Assembly: GCA_036245805.1 (NCBI GenBank) | Contig: BTRK01000001.1 | Coordinates: 8,184,001 to 8,248,000, forward strand | Source: Pristionchus mayeri | Lineage: Eukaryota; Nematoda; Chromadorea; Rhabditida; Neodiplogasteridae | Length of the DNA: 64,000 bases | Direction: 5' to 3' | Shown: piece after piece, positions 1 through 9,330 of the stretch | Numbering within the stretch: the stretch's first letter is position 1 | How the letters are laid out: every line of letters starts with the position of its first letter | Position numbers and translations under genes: made by a program | Notes under the pieces: generated by a model | Databases searched by the model: none | Told to the model about the DNA's origin: nothing | What the model saw: the letters and a program-made list of their open reading frames with translations, nothing else

Positions 1-290
1 TGAGAACCCCCTTCTTCGAATTTTCGAAAAATTGATGTGCCAGACCCCTGGAGACATTGCTCGATTCTTAAGCGAACGGCTTCATATAAAGCGAAATCAG
101 GAGAACCTATTATGTTAATGCTCCAATAGGAAAATGGGCATGATTCATTGTTCGCCTCAAGAGCAGCACTTTCCAAATTGCTTATTTCGAAATTTGATCG
201 ACGGAATCGGTATTTTCCACCTCACAAGTTTTTCACGAGATTACAAAACCACCAGTTCAAGGGCTCGGTGGACACATCAACAGTTATTGA
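1..290. other. Intergenic or intronic sequence, nothing recognised
   Basis: No exon, RNA gene or repeat could be identified here. It lies upstream of the first MITE and of the first recognisable RGL exon (863). Earlier exons of the RGL array may lie before the window start. Confidence 0.4.
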
Positions 291-586
291 TTAAAGGTGT
301 GCTCCGGGGAATGTTCAGTCACCCATAGTGACAGTGTGGATATCGTAGAGGCCACTCACCCGATCAGAAATCACTTTGTACGAAGTTTCACAGACGTATC
401 TGGGCCTATTTATATACGCGCAAAGTTCATTGACAGCGCAGGGTAGCGCCTGGTTCGTTTATGTTTCACTCGTTCTACATATGTTTCAGCTCATTATAGG
501 GGCAAAATCGCTACAGTTTCCCATTGCGAGCGCAGAATTTTCGTGGTGGGACTCCCCATCATTTGTTCCCCGGAGCACTCCTTTAA
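291..586 (+). mobile_element. TTAA-flanked MITE, family M1, copy 1
   Basis: This is a 296-bp unit that starts TTAAAGGTGTGCTCCGGGGA and ends with the inverted match TCCCCGGAGCACTCCTTTAA, so TTAA lies at both outer edges. The interior (GTTCAGTCACCCATAGTG near the left end, GCTACAGTTTCCCATTG near the right) recurs at 13684, 29395, 53743, 55982 and 63693. It is non-autonomous with no transposase. The TTAA edges recall piggyBac-type targets, but the terminal bases after TTAA (AGG) are not the usual piggyBac CCC, so the superfamily is open. A reading frame across roughly 338-456 stays open and is shared with other copies. Confidence 0.85.
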
Positions 587-862
587 CTTCTCAGAAGAAC
601 GAAAGTGGTATGCCGTTCACTTAAATTTTACAATAATGTTTGCCGAATACCGAAAAAGTGCGAATTTTGCGAATTTTCGATTAGCACTATTTTTCCCGCG
701 ATTGACGTGCGATCGATTCGATATAAAGCAACGATTGTGGTATATCAATGCTGCCTCAAATAGCGCCTGAGTAGTTTTTGGAACAAGTAAAGTATTTACG
801 AGAAAACTTCAAAAATACCTTGTAAAGAAACTTTTGCACCAACCTAATAGCTATTTTTACAG
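587..862. other. Unassigned intron or intergenic DNA before RGL exon block A1
   Basis: No convincing exon. The last bases (CTATTTTTACAG, ending 862) are a nematode-like splice acceptor for the exon at 863. Confidence 0.4.
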
Positions 863-983
863 AACTGTCGTCGGACGAAGTCCGACGTGAATCTGGCAGA
901 GTACCAAGGGACTGTTCCCTACCTCGGCTCATTCCTCACCGAGCTCACCATGATCGACAACGCTACGCCTGATTACACCGAGG
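863..983 (+). pseudogene. rgl-1: RGL CDC25-domain exon, copy A1
   Basis: Frame starting at 863 reads [20 protein letters not shown] followed by [20 protein letters not shown]. GTVPYLGxFLTxLxMxD is diagnostic of the RalGDS/RGL CDC25 core. The acceptor TTTTTACAG is good; the expected donor GT is GA. Confidence 0.88.
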
Positions 984-1123
984 GAACGGTGGGGAAAGGT
1001 TACGCAAGAATATTGATTTTGAGTTGTAGTGATTAAGAATTAAAGCTGCGGTGCTACTGATGTTACTTGAAGATTTATAGATTAAGTATCTTTGAAAGAC
1101 TATTTCTTCAAGTAGAATTTCAG

Positions 1124-1208
1124 ACGGTCTCATCAATTTCGAGAAGCGCGAGCGGGACTTCGAAGTGTTGGCAAAGCTGAGATTGCTGTCTGCTGCGAGG
1201 ACATGCAG
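1124..1208 (+). pseudogene. rgl-1: RGL CDC25-domain exon (INFEKR), copy A1
   Basis: Reads GLINFEKRERDFEVLAKLRL between an ATTTCAG acceptor and a GTGAGC donor. Relative to paralogs it lacks one residue (LLQSAARAYR became LLSAARTCR), an in-frame codon loss. It matches the INFEKRRKEFE helix of human RalGDS-type proteins. Confidence 0.87.
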
Positions 1209-1508
1209 GTGAGCGGATGATGTTAGTCTTTATTTCAGCAGTGAGACCTATCGAAATTATGTAATACGCAATTCTCGAGTAGATTAGGAAAGTGTTCAAC
1301 AACAATGTGCGTGGCAGAACCTGAAGTGAAAATTGGATTTGTTGGTACCCTGTATCGTCCACGGCGAACTAGCTGTGCTATAACTTTCAAACTGGTAATA
1401 GGCATGTTGAAGCAGCAAATTGGTTGGCAGGTGTGAATTATTGGAATTTTGGTGCAGTGTACATGCATTTTGCGGTGATTCCCCTGTAATTTAATAATTT
1501 AATTTCAG

Positions 1509-1569
1509 AATGCCCCGAGAGGCTGCTGTCTGTGCCTGGTTCCACTACCTGCTGACGATGAGTGACAAT
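1509..1569 (+). pseudogene. rgl-1: RGL CDC25-domain exon (CAWFHYL), copy A1
   Basis: Reads MPREAAVCAWFHYLLTMSDN after an AATTTCAG acceptor. This is the end of the CDC25 domain (family consensus FxxWFxxxxxLxxxE). The donor seen in copy B2 (GACAAGGAATG then GTAAGG) has become GACAATTTAAG with no GT, so splicing would fail here. Confidence 0.82.
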
Positions 1570-2828
1570 TTAAGTTACCCAACACCCTTAAAAATGGCCA
1601 ATGTTATTATTCCTGAAACTGATAGACATGAAAGATACTAGTAGAAACGCAATACTAATAAAATCAGAAAATCAATATTTAGTCACAGAATCGACATCAA
1701 AAAATGTGTTGCGCTACCCTGATCAAGACCGATTTTCGAGCGAGGTTTGAAACATGAATATTCTGTGTGCGGTATTAGCGTTCACAAGCCCGGTTCTATA
1801 CCAATTTTATCCTCGCTTCTCCCCCGGTTGTAGAAATATATATTCCAACAGCAAAAACTTCAATATAAAGCCCTCATAATCGATTAAACAATATTTAAAC
1901 AAACCGCGCATTTTAAATTATAGTACTTAGTGCATGTTCATGCAAATTCGCGGTAAGGTATTGTTCAGGCGCCAATTTAAAAATTTTGCACGGTTGTTGG
2001 GTAACTTTAATGCCGAGGTTGAGCTACTGTCTCAGACTACTCCTCAGCCTGGCGCAAGGGGGCGTGGCCAAGAGCAGCAGGGGGCGTGGCCAAGAGTGCT
2101 ACCATCGGTCGAATCTTCCCTATATCGTCCAGAGGATCGTGAGGCGCTGGAGGAGGAGCAGGTACGGTAGATTAGGGGTACTGTAGGCGTACGGTAGCGG
2201 TCGGCAAGGGGGGATGAAAAACCCCATATTCTATTTTAATTGTTTTGTAATAAACCACGATGACAGCGACCCTCGATCAATAACCGAGCAAATTTCGGAA
2301 TTAGACGAAATCGTGATACGCGAAATGCGTGAGTGCAGTAGCCAGTTTAGATTCTGAAGCAATTTTAAATGGTACAGTGCTTTCTTGAATTTGCATGTGA
2401 AAATTTCTGCGACGAATGGAGTGGGAGGCGATTCTCTGACCCTCGCTCGAGCCCTTCCCGGCCAGACGAGTAGAGATAGTGGGATTCATTCGGTTAAGTA
2501 TTTGACGGAGTGTTCGCTATTTTTATCTTTTGAGAGTAAATTGAAATCTCAGGCGACGAGAAGCGGATACTCGACCAGGAGGGAACTGCGACGAGCTCGC
2601 CGTTGTGACCGCAGTTGATACAGGTGAGCGGACTGTGGTATCTGTAAAACTAGAAATTATCCTTAGAAGAAATTAACTTGGATAATACTAATTGCGAAAA
2701 TTCTACGTTTTCTGTTACAGCTTTACTTCATTTGCTGTGAAAAATGAAAATCAGTGATTCTGTGGTAATTTCTTTTCAAATTAGAATTAAAAATTCCAAT
2801 GTAAGTCAAAGCCTCAATGTAATTATAG

Positions 2829-2944
2829 AACTGTCGTCGAACGAAGTCCGATGTTAATCTGGGGTGAAGGGACTGTTCCCTACCTCGGCTCCTTCCTCAC
2901 CGACCTCACCATGATCGACAACGCTACGCCAGACTACACCGATG
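2829..2944 (+). pseudogene. rgl-1: RGL CDC25-domain exon, copy A2
   Basis: Carries [20 protein letters not shown] as in the other copies, with a good donor (GTACGG). CTGGCAGAGTGCCAAGGG of copy B is CTGGGGTGAAGGG here, a 5-nt loss that frameshifts the exon and places TGA just before the core motif. Confidence 0.85.
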
Positions 2945-3099
2945 GTACGGTAGGGAGTGGGCGGATTACGGTAGAATGAGGGAAACAAAAATAATGCTTT
3001 ATTGATAAAAGGCAAACTGCGTATTAATTAATACCCCTAGAAGATTTTGAAGCATTGTTTTAAAACACCAGTTGTGCGACTGCAATTCAGAAATTGCAG

Positions 3100-3187
3100 A
3101 CAGTCTCATCAATTTCGAGAAACGCTAGCGTGAATTCGATGTGTTGGCGAAGCTGAGACTTCTGCAGTCTGATGCGAGGGCCTACAG
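3100..3187 (+). pseudogene. rgl-1: RGL CDC25-domain exon (INFEKR), copy A2
   Basis: Reads SLINFEKR, then TAG, then REFDVLAKLRLLQSDARAYR. The nonsense codon replaces the GAG of the other three copies. Acceptor (TTGCAG) and donor (GTCAGC) are intact. Confidence 0.87.
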
Positions 3188-3735
3188 GTCAGCTTTTGGT
3201 GTTATATATGTTTTTCAAGATTAAATTGTTGTATATACCTTGAGACCAGATAAAAATTAGAGTTATGGTAATTTTGATTAAATAAGGGATGTGTGCAACT
3301 CCAAAGTGCTTGGCTAATCCGGGAGTGAAACATTGCAAGTTTTTTTTAATTTCCCAAAGTAACATATATCTATTGATTGTTTGTTAACTTTCGAGAACTG
3401 ATAGGTTTGTTGGAACAGTGAAGTGATGGGGATGATAGGTTAGGCTTGGAAGAGTTATTATTATGCTGGTTCACCTAAATATTATATCGAAGCTGAATCG
3501 AAAGGCAAGAGAGCTGACGTGTTTCTTATTCTGTAATGATTTAACTTGAGAATATCCCGAGACGCTGCTTTCTGTGCATGGTTCCGCTATCTGCCGACGA
3601 TGAGCGACAATGAATGGTGAGGAATCTTGCTAACTAATATATTATTAAAATTCTAGATCTAAACAAATATGAATCAAGATCGCTTTTTTTCGTAGTAAGA
3701 ATCAAGATGCAATATTTTATCTCAAATCCTTGCAG

Positions 3736-3887
3736 CTACACCCGTTCTGCCGAGGTCGAGCGACTGCCACAGACTACTCCTCAGCCTGGCGCAACTGCAG
3801 CAGGGGGCGTGGCCAAGAGGGCGACCATCGGTCGAATCTTCCCTCTCTCGTCGAGGGGATCGGGAGGAGCCGGAGGAGGTGGAGCAG
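3736..3887 (+). pseudogene. rgl-1: RGL linker exon (Gly/Ser-rich), copy A2
   Basis: Open in the expected frame: YTRSAEVERLPQTTPQPGAT, then AAGGVAKRATIGRIFPLSSR and a Gly-rich end. It lies directly after the CDC25 domain, as the disordered linker does in RGL proteins. Acceptor TTGCAG and donor GTAAGG are good. The exon is intact although its neighbours are broken. Confidence 0.78.
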
Positions 3888-4335
3888 GTAAGGTAGAGGG
3901 AGGGATACTGTACAGTAGAGATTGTCAAGGAAGGAATGAGATTCAATTAGGGTATATTTATGCTGTTATACCGGTCAAAGCTGACTCGATCACTGATTGG
4001 GGATATTTCGAAAGTAGACGAAATCGTGAAACACGAATTGAATGGGCCTAGTTGTTGGCGACGGAATATTATTCAACATTTTCTCAGAGATATTTCTTCA
4101 TTTTCTAATATTGCAGTTACAAATGGAGTGGGAGGCAATTCTCCGACTCTCGCTCGAGCCCTTCCCGGCCAGACGAGTAGATAGTGGGATTCACTCGGAT
4201 GAGGCCGATGGAGTGAATGGTTAGTATGCTAGATCTTTCTCAGTATGCGTAACGGCGGCCTTCTTGTGCTTATTTCCGATATAATTTCGTTGGTTTAAAG
4301 GTCCCCTCCGGGGAATGTTTTTTTTAAAAACTAAC

Positions 4336-4986
4336 TACGGAGATATTGAACGGCAAGGGCGCCAATTCAAACAGGGATTTGCTACAGTACCTCGAGAAAC
4401 TCGAATACCTCAAATTAATATCTTGACCTATTACAGTATTAATCAATACAGTAAACGACTACAGTAACCTACAGTATCACTAGATACCGTATATCACTTT
4501 TTCCAAAACTCTTTCGGTTGAGTTTATTCTTGATCTATACAGTCTACAGTACCCCTTGTTACCGTAATCCACACCACGGCGGTCAATCGCAAAATGATTT
4601 TTTCGTGTAATGCATTTAAAAATCGGTTCTTTGCTCGGTCATGATATTATAATATTTGTTTATTTATTACTATACATTATTTTACAGTAATAAATCATCG
4701 CCCCAAAAAAGTTTCGGAAAAAAATAATTTTGCGATTGACCGCCGTGGTGTGGATTACGGTAACAAGGGGTACTGTAGACTGTATAGATCAAGAATAAAC
4801 TCAACCGAAAGAGTTTTGGAAAAAGTGATATACGGTATCTAGTGATACTGTAGGTTAATGTAGTCGGTTACTGTATTGATTAGAACTGTAATAGGTCAAG
4901 ATATTAATTTGAGGTGTTCGAGTTTCTCGAGGTACTGTATAAAATCCCTGTTCGAATTGGCTCCCTTGCCGTTCAATATCTCCGGA
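4336..4986. repeat. Inverted repeat, arms about 260 bp
   Basis: Left arm 4336-4595 is the reverse complement of 4727-4986, with an AT-rich spacer of about 130 bp. The arms are rich in TACAGTA/TACCGTA words. The left arm starts just inside the terminal repeat at 4295, so it is probably an internal part of that element. Confidence 0.85.
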
Positions 4987-5216
4987 GCGAGTTTAAAGCT
5001 GCATGATGACTGCGAATGCCTCATCGATGGTGGCTTTCTTCGGGAGATCGTTAGAGGCCATAGCGCAGGGAGGGGGGAGAAGTGTTGAAAATGACTCACC
5101 TCGTCTGGTGGGTATAACAGCACCACGTCAGCACCCACTAGCTGACTAGCTGTCGACGAGGTATATCAGCAAAAGACGTCGAAGAAGAGAAGGAGGGGAG
5201 ACGAGGGGAGGGGAAA

Positions 5217-7199
5217 TTGACTAGACTGAGACGGAGCTCGAGAGGGAGCAACCGCTCGCGACGAGGGAAAAGGTCGGAGATTAATGAAATCCTCGACCAA
5301 TTTGTTCCCCGCTCTAAAAAAACTGATCACTCTAAGTATCCTAAGTGTCTGAAAATTTTGCACAGTAAGTGTAATCGATATTTCGCAATAGCGCCTAATA
5401 GCACCCAAGCAAAGAAACGCAAATGCCGATTTCATAAGGAACTACTAAAATTCGAGTGTGAAAATGAAATACGCGTCGTAAACAGCGGTAATGTTCGGAA
5501 ATATTGGATGTTATGTAAAGAAAGACTAAATTCACCGAAGGTTTCAACTCCTAGTATTATTGATCTTAACGGAAACACGATAGTGGATTATTCACAAAGA
5601 GCCCAAGCGTTTAATGAATATTTCGCGTATGTATCCACCATTCTCTCATCTCCCCCCAATCACACACAAAGCCCCATTTTGTGAGATCAACAGTATTACA
5701 CCAGCTGACATATTGTCTATACTTCGTGATATTACTCCTAAAATTAATTTCTCTCCGGATGGAATACCAAATTTAGTTTATTCTAAATGTAGGGTTTCTA
5801 TCTTCTCACCCCTTAGCATCATTTTTAATAAAAGTTTAATCACTCAAAAAGTCCCCGAGATTTGGAAAAAAGCAATCGTTAAGCCCATACCAAAAGATAC
5901 TAGCAATATCATCTCTAATTTCCGTCCTATTTCTCTCACTTGCAGTGCTTCAAAAATTTTCGAAAAAATCCTAATCAGAGAAATGGTAGAGTTTCTTGAA
6001 AATAATTCAAGGTTTGATCCTCACCAAGCTGGCTTCCGTTAATTTAGATCCACCACTACCCAATTGATTGAAACTCATTCCTTTTATGTATCTCTTATAT
6101 CCAAGAGAAAATCATACGATGCTATATATTTCTATTTCAAGAAAGCATTCGACTCTATTGACCATAGATTGCTTCTCCATAAGCTCAGTGAATTAGGTTT
6201 TTCTAACAACCTAGTATCATGGTTCAGAGATTATCTTGCAGATCGGAAACAGTTTGTGTTAGTGAATAGGTCACTATCTCAACCAATCACAGTCATATCT
6301 GGCGTACCACAAGGTTCTTGCATTGGCCCTCTCCTATTTAATCTCTTTATTAACGACTTGCGCGATGTAATACCTTCTGAAATTAAGTACGGTATCTATG
6401 CGGACGACCTAAAAATCTTCGCAGAAGTTCCAAAATTTTCTGCCCTTTTACAACAAACTACCGACGATATGCATCTTGGGCTGCGTAGTGGAACATGAAT
6501 CTGTCAGAAACTAAATGCTCTGTGATGCATTATGGACCTTTAAAGTCGCGTGCGAAATACCATTTGGGCAATACCACTCTTGCAGCTGTTAATGTAGTAA
6601 AAGATCTTGGAGTTTTTATGTCTCCCGACCTTACCTTCAAGGCCCATATCCAAAAAATTGATTCTAAAGTACGCGCGAAGATTAACATTCTTTTCAAATC
6701 ATTTAGATGTTCCGATTCTCGAATATACCTAAAAGCTTACAAGGCTTTTATCTTACAGTTAGCAATGTATGCCAGCCCCATTTGGAATCCTACGGCTATT
6801 GGTCTCACTAACACGCTTGAGTCATTGCAAAGAAACTTTTCTCGTAGATTGTTTAGAAGATGCGAACTCGGTGTCACCACTAAATACTACGACAGAATTA
6901 AATATCTCGGGATAGCAACATTAGAGCGAAAAAGGATCATATCAGACCTACTATTTCTCCATAACTGTGTTCATGGGCATTATAAACTAGATAATTCATT
7001 CTTATTCCGAGTTTCACCGATCTCTCATAACCTTCGCTCAGTACACCCTTTACGGCTTTCGATTCCCTATCTAATTAAAAGTTCTCATTCCACTGTTGTA
7101 AGTAGAACTATTAATGTTTGGAATAGTTTATCTTATGATATAGTATCTTCCCCCGCACACGTATTCCGTGCCCATATACTTTCCCTCACCCCTATCTAG
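5217..7199 (+). pseudogene. Non-LTR retrotransposon reverse transcriptase (broken)
   Basis: Reverse-transcriptase ORF of a Jockey/CR1-like LINE split by lesions. Parts in order: an N-terminal piece (5217-about 5640) that shifts frame near 5640-5690; fingers motif NFRPISLTCSASKIFEKILI (about 5920-5980); a TAA where paralogs read GF(R/H)LNRST (about 6041); KAFDSIDHRLLLHKLSELGF (palm, about 6145-6205); SGVPQGSCIGPLLFNLFIND (about 6300-6355); catalytic YADD (about 6397); another frame change and a TAG near 6490; then the thumb and C-terminal region to the stop at 7199. No apurinic endonuclease domain is visible upstream, so it is 5' truncated. The AATAAA and TTTGTA-repeat tail (7322-7349) mark the 3' end. 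Confidence 0.92.
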
Positions 7200-7414
7200 T
7201 ATCTTATACCACCCCTACTGCCTCGACCCCCAACACAACAAATCGCCAAGGGCGACGTAACTTCCATCAACTCCATCAAAGGATCTTCCCGTACCCCCAA
7301 ATACGCACTATGAATGGATGGAATAAAAATTTGTATTTGTATTTGTATAAAAAAATTATTCCCCGGAGGGGACCTTTAAATAATCGATCCATACTCATCC
7401 CCCATCCCTCCCAG

Positions 7415-7519
7415 GTTGCCCGTCCCTCCGTGGTCAATCGCTCACCGCTCCCTCCACTCCAATCAATTCAGTCTCCTGGAAGGGAGGAAGGAGCACGTTC
7501 TAACACAGTGGACGAGCCG
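7415..7519 (+). pseudogene. rgl-1: RGL linker exon (Pro/Ser-rich), array A
   Basis: Open frame VARPSVVNRSPLPPLQSIQ... ending NTVDEP, between a CCTCCCAG acceptor and a GTGAGC donor. Array B has a nearly identical exon at 30014-30118. It is a low-complexity linker exon with no known domain. Confidence 0.75.
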
Positions 7520-7874
7520 GTGAGCATGGAGGTATTGAAGGCGGGTGGATTTGAGGAGTAAAAGAGATTGTGATAGTTGAATTGTAATATGTGTGATTTT
7601 GCGCTGCAAGATTAGGGTATATGATAGATAAAATCAAGGATTTTGATGGAAATATTTTGTCGATGTAAATTAAAATATTAAAGAAACGAAGCAATACACT
7701 TGTCATAGAATCCGTCGCAGTAGCAAATATTGAGAATTCGTTATAGTTTTCAATATTCGGATGGGCTTGTGCGATTTGGTAGTCTAAAAATTTAAATGTA
7801 TAGTATGTTTGGGGAAATTTTAATCCCCGCGGATTCACGCTGCAATAGGCAATAATGAGTAGGCTGTATTTTTA

Positions 7875-7952
7875 CTTTACGGTAAGTGGTTGTACGGTAA
7901 GTGCTTTACGGTAAGTGGTTGTACGGTAAGTGCTTTACGGTAAGTGGTTGTA
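7875..7952 (+). repeat. 29-bp tandem repeat (about 2.7 copies)
   Basis: The unit CTTTACGGTAAGTGGTTGTA followed by CGGTAAGTG repeats with a 29-nt period starting at 7875, 7904 and 7933. Each unit contains two GGTAAGTG words, which look like splice donors. It lies inside an intron and is absent from the matching intron of array B. Confidence 0.9.
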
Positions 7953-8043
7953 CTTGATTACTCAAAAATATAATTATCGATGCAAGTGTTGTCCAAGGCA
8001 TAAATGTTTTGTAATCCTCATGTGACTTCTGATCTCTTTCCAG

Positions 8044-8500
8044 GCACTTCCTCCTCCGATTTCCACAATCTCTCTGGTCTTCCTCCTCCCCACTAAAAAA
8101 TTCTAAAAAAGTCCATAGAAAATTCTAGAAAATTCTTGAGGAAATTCTGGCGCGTTTCCGAAAATTATCATGTCCCCCAGAGATTTATCAGAAAATTTAG
8201 ACTGCCATTAAACAATTTTGAAGGCCTTGAGAAAATTATAAAGAAAAATAACATAAATGTAACAAAATGATGCGCAAAATTAGGATAACAAATTGGGCAT
8301 GAACTGACAATGGAAAAAGACTAGAAAAACCCGAGCGAAGCGAGGGAAAATTTTTTTTGAGTTTTTTTTGAGGGTTCGGTAAATCAACCCGGAGGGTTCG
8401 AAAAATTTTTTTGTCATATTTCCTAGCCCACCACTGTCCCCATCAGAGGACGCAGTCTGGAGACAGCTCAGCCTCCACCCCCACCCACCACCACTCGGAG
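8044..8500 (+). pseudogene. rgl-1: RGL linker exon split by a 344-bp insertion
   Basis: The exon starts at 8044 (SSSDFHNLSGLPPP), breaks at 8092 and resumes at 8443 (RTQSGDSSASTPTHHHSE reading in array B). The six bases TCCCCA at 8087-8092 recur at 8437-8442, as expected of a target-site duplication. Array B's exon (30628-30734) is the uninterrupted version. The insertion adds 350 nt and brings an immediate TAA, so the copy is dead unless spliced around. Confidence 0.88.
8093..8436. mobile_element. 344-bp AT-rich insertion in an exon
   Basis: Bounded by TCCCCA direct repeats and by comparison with the intact paralogous exon. It has many A/T homopolymers plus CCCGAGCGAAGCGAGGG, a short palindromic word. 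It ends TTTCCTAGCCCACCACTG, which includes an acceptor-like TTTCCTAG. No clear terminal inverted repeat or ORF; family unknown. Confidence 0.75.
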
Positions 8501-8846
8501 GTAAGGATGAATATCACGCCTCTCACGTAAGGATCGAACTGAATGCCGGATTAGGCGAAATTACCCAAATCGACTTTTCTTCAGTTTTGAACTTCTTTGA
8601 TATCCCTAAACACAATACCAACTTCTCATTTGCCTACGATCATGCTGAAGGTCCTGGTACCGGGTCGTTGGTTCTGGTACACATTTTTAGCCTTGATTTT
8701 ATCCGTTCCCTTCACTTTAACAAAAATCGTCCTCTGATGGACTCCCACTAACTTTTTGAGCTCTATCGATGTATGCAAACCAGAATTCTTGAAAATATCT
8801 TTGAACAGTGTTATATTTAAGGCAATTTTTCTAAAAATCATAGGTA

Positions 8847-9330
8847 AAGACGCAAACGAAATTCAAGGAGTGGAAAGTAGAGGTCGAGGGCTTTAACATG
8901 CGTGGTTTGTGGTATTCAGAGCATCGCCTTCACGCAAGTTACATAGCTTTGAAGTTTCGAGTTGATTTGAATTCATTTCATTACAGACAGACCGCGCGCG
9001 GTCGACCATCGACATTTAATTTAAAATATGTTTCAAATGTGTTACGAATAAAGCTTGCCATATTTCACTTGCCATATTTTTCGCTTGCCATATTTTTAAC
9101 ACATGTGAGAAACATACTTGAAATTAAATGTCGATGATCGACCCCCTCTCATTCTCCACTTCGCTGTGAAAAGCGCGCGGTCTACCTGTAATGAAATAAC
9201 TTCAAATCAACTCGGAACTTAAAAGCTATGTAACTTGCATGAAGGCGATGCTCTGAATACCGCAAACCACTCATTTTAAAGCCCTCGACCTCTACTTTCC
9301 ACTACTTGAATTTCGTTTGCGTCTTTACTA
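8847..9330. repeat. Nested foldback, arms about 155 bp
   Basis: 8847-9000 pairs with 9175-9330 (GTAAAGACGCAAACGAAATT at the left edge and its complement at the right edge). The spacer itself contains a second inverted pair, about 9002-9045 with 9098-9145, so the structure is a hairpin in a hairpin. Confidence 0.85.

Larger units (their letters stand above)
863..2492 (+). pseudogene. rgl-1: RGL/RalGDS-like exon block A1 (degenerate)
   Basis: This is the first of four partial copies of RGL (Ral guanine-nucleotide exchange factor) late exons. Exons seen: 863-983 (contains [19 protein letters not shown], the hallmark of the CDC25 domain of RalGDS/RGL proteins), 1124-1208 (LINFEKRERDFEVLAKLRLL), 1509-1569 (MPREAAVCAWFHYLLTMSDN), about 2011-2161 (linker exon, EVELLSQTTPQPGA) and about 2409-2492 (TNGVGGDSLTLARALPGQTS). 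Disabling changes: the donor after the first exon reads GAACGG where paralogs have GTACGG or GTATGG; the third exon has no GT donor; the linker exon has a rearranged GGGGGCGTGGCC duplication that changes frame; the last exon has lost its AG acceptor. RGL proteins activate Ral downstream of Ras; this block cannot encode that function alone. Confidence 0.85.
4295..7379. mobile_element. Composite 3.1-kb TIR element holding a LINE relic
   Basis: Both ends carry the same inverted sequence: TTAAAGGTCCCCTCCGGGGA at 4295 and its complement (ATTCCCCGGAGGGGACCTTTAA) ending at 7379. The ends resemble family M1 but differ inside the TIR (TCCCCTCC against GGGTGCTCC). Contents: an inverted repeat (4336-4986), a short unexplained piece, then a dead LINE (about 5000-7355). 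It sits in the intron between two RGL exons; the matching intron of array B (29859-30013) is only about 155 bp and lacks it, so that is an empty site. It may be a TIR element that received a LINE, or two events that coincide. Confidence 0.75.
2553..8500 (+). pseudogene. rgl-1: RGL/RalGDS-like exon block A2 (degenerate, with insertions)
   Basis: Second copy of the late RGL exons, continuing into array A's 3' part. Exons: 2553-2623 (GDEKRILDQEGTATSSPL then a TGA stop), 2829-2944 ([19 protein letters not shown], preceded by a 5-nt deletion that puts TGA in frame), 3100-3187 (LINFEKR then TAG), 3551-3616 (IPRDAAFCAWFRYLPTMSDN), 3736-3887 (YTRSAEVERLPQTTPQPGAT, a Gly/Ser-rich linker), 4117-4219 (TNGVGGNSPTLARALPGQTS, a 2-nt deletion then TAG), 7415-7519 (PSVVNRSPLPPLQSIQ) and 8044-8500 (interrupted). 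The intron between 4219 and 7415 holds a 3.1-kb transposon. Exon order and phases match block B2, so this is a true paralogous copy. At least four lesions show it is not a working gene as sequenced. Confidence 0.85.

Noticed and set aside
1120..1468. Antisense ORFs similar to each other at 1120-1362 and 28203-28439
   Set aside because: They lie over RGL exon and intron sequence that is duplicated between arrays A and B; the likeness comes from the duplication, not from a gene.
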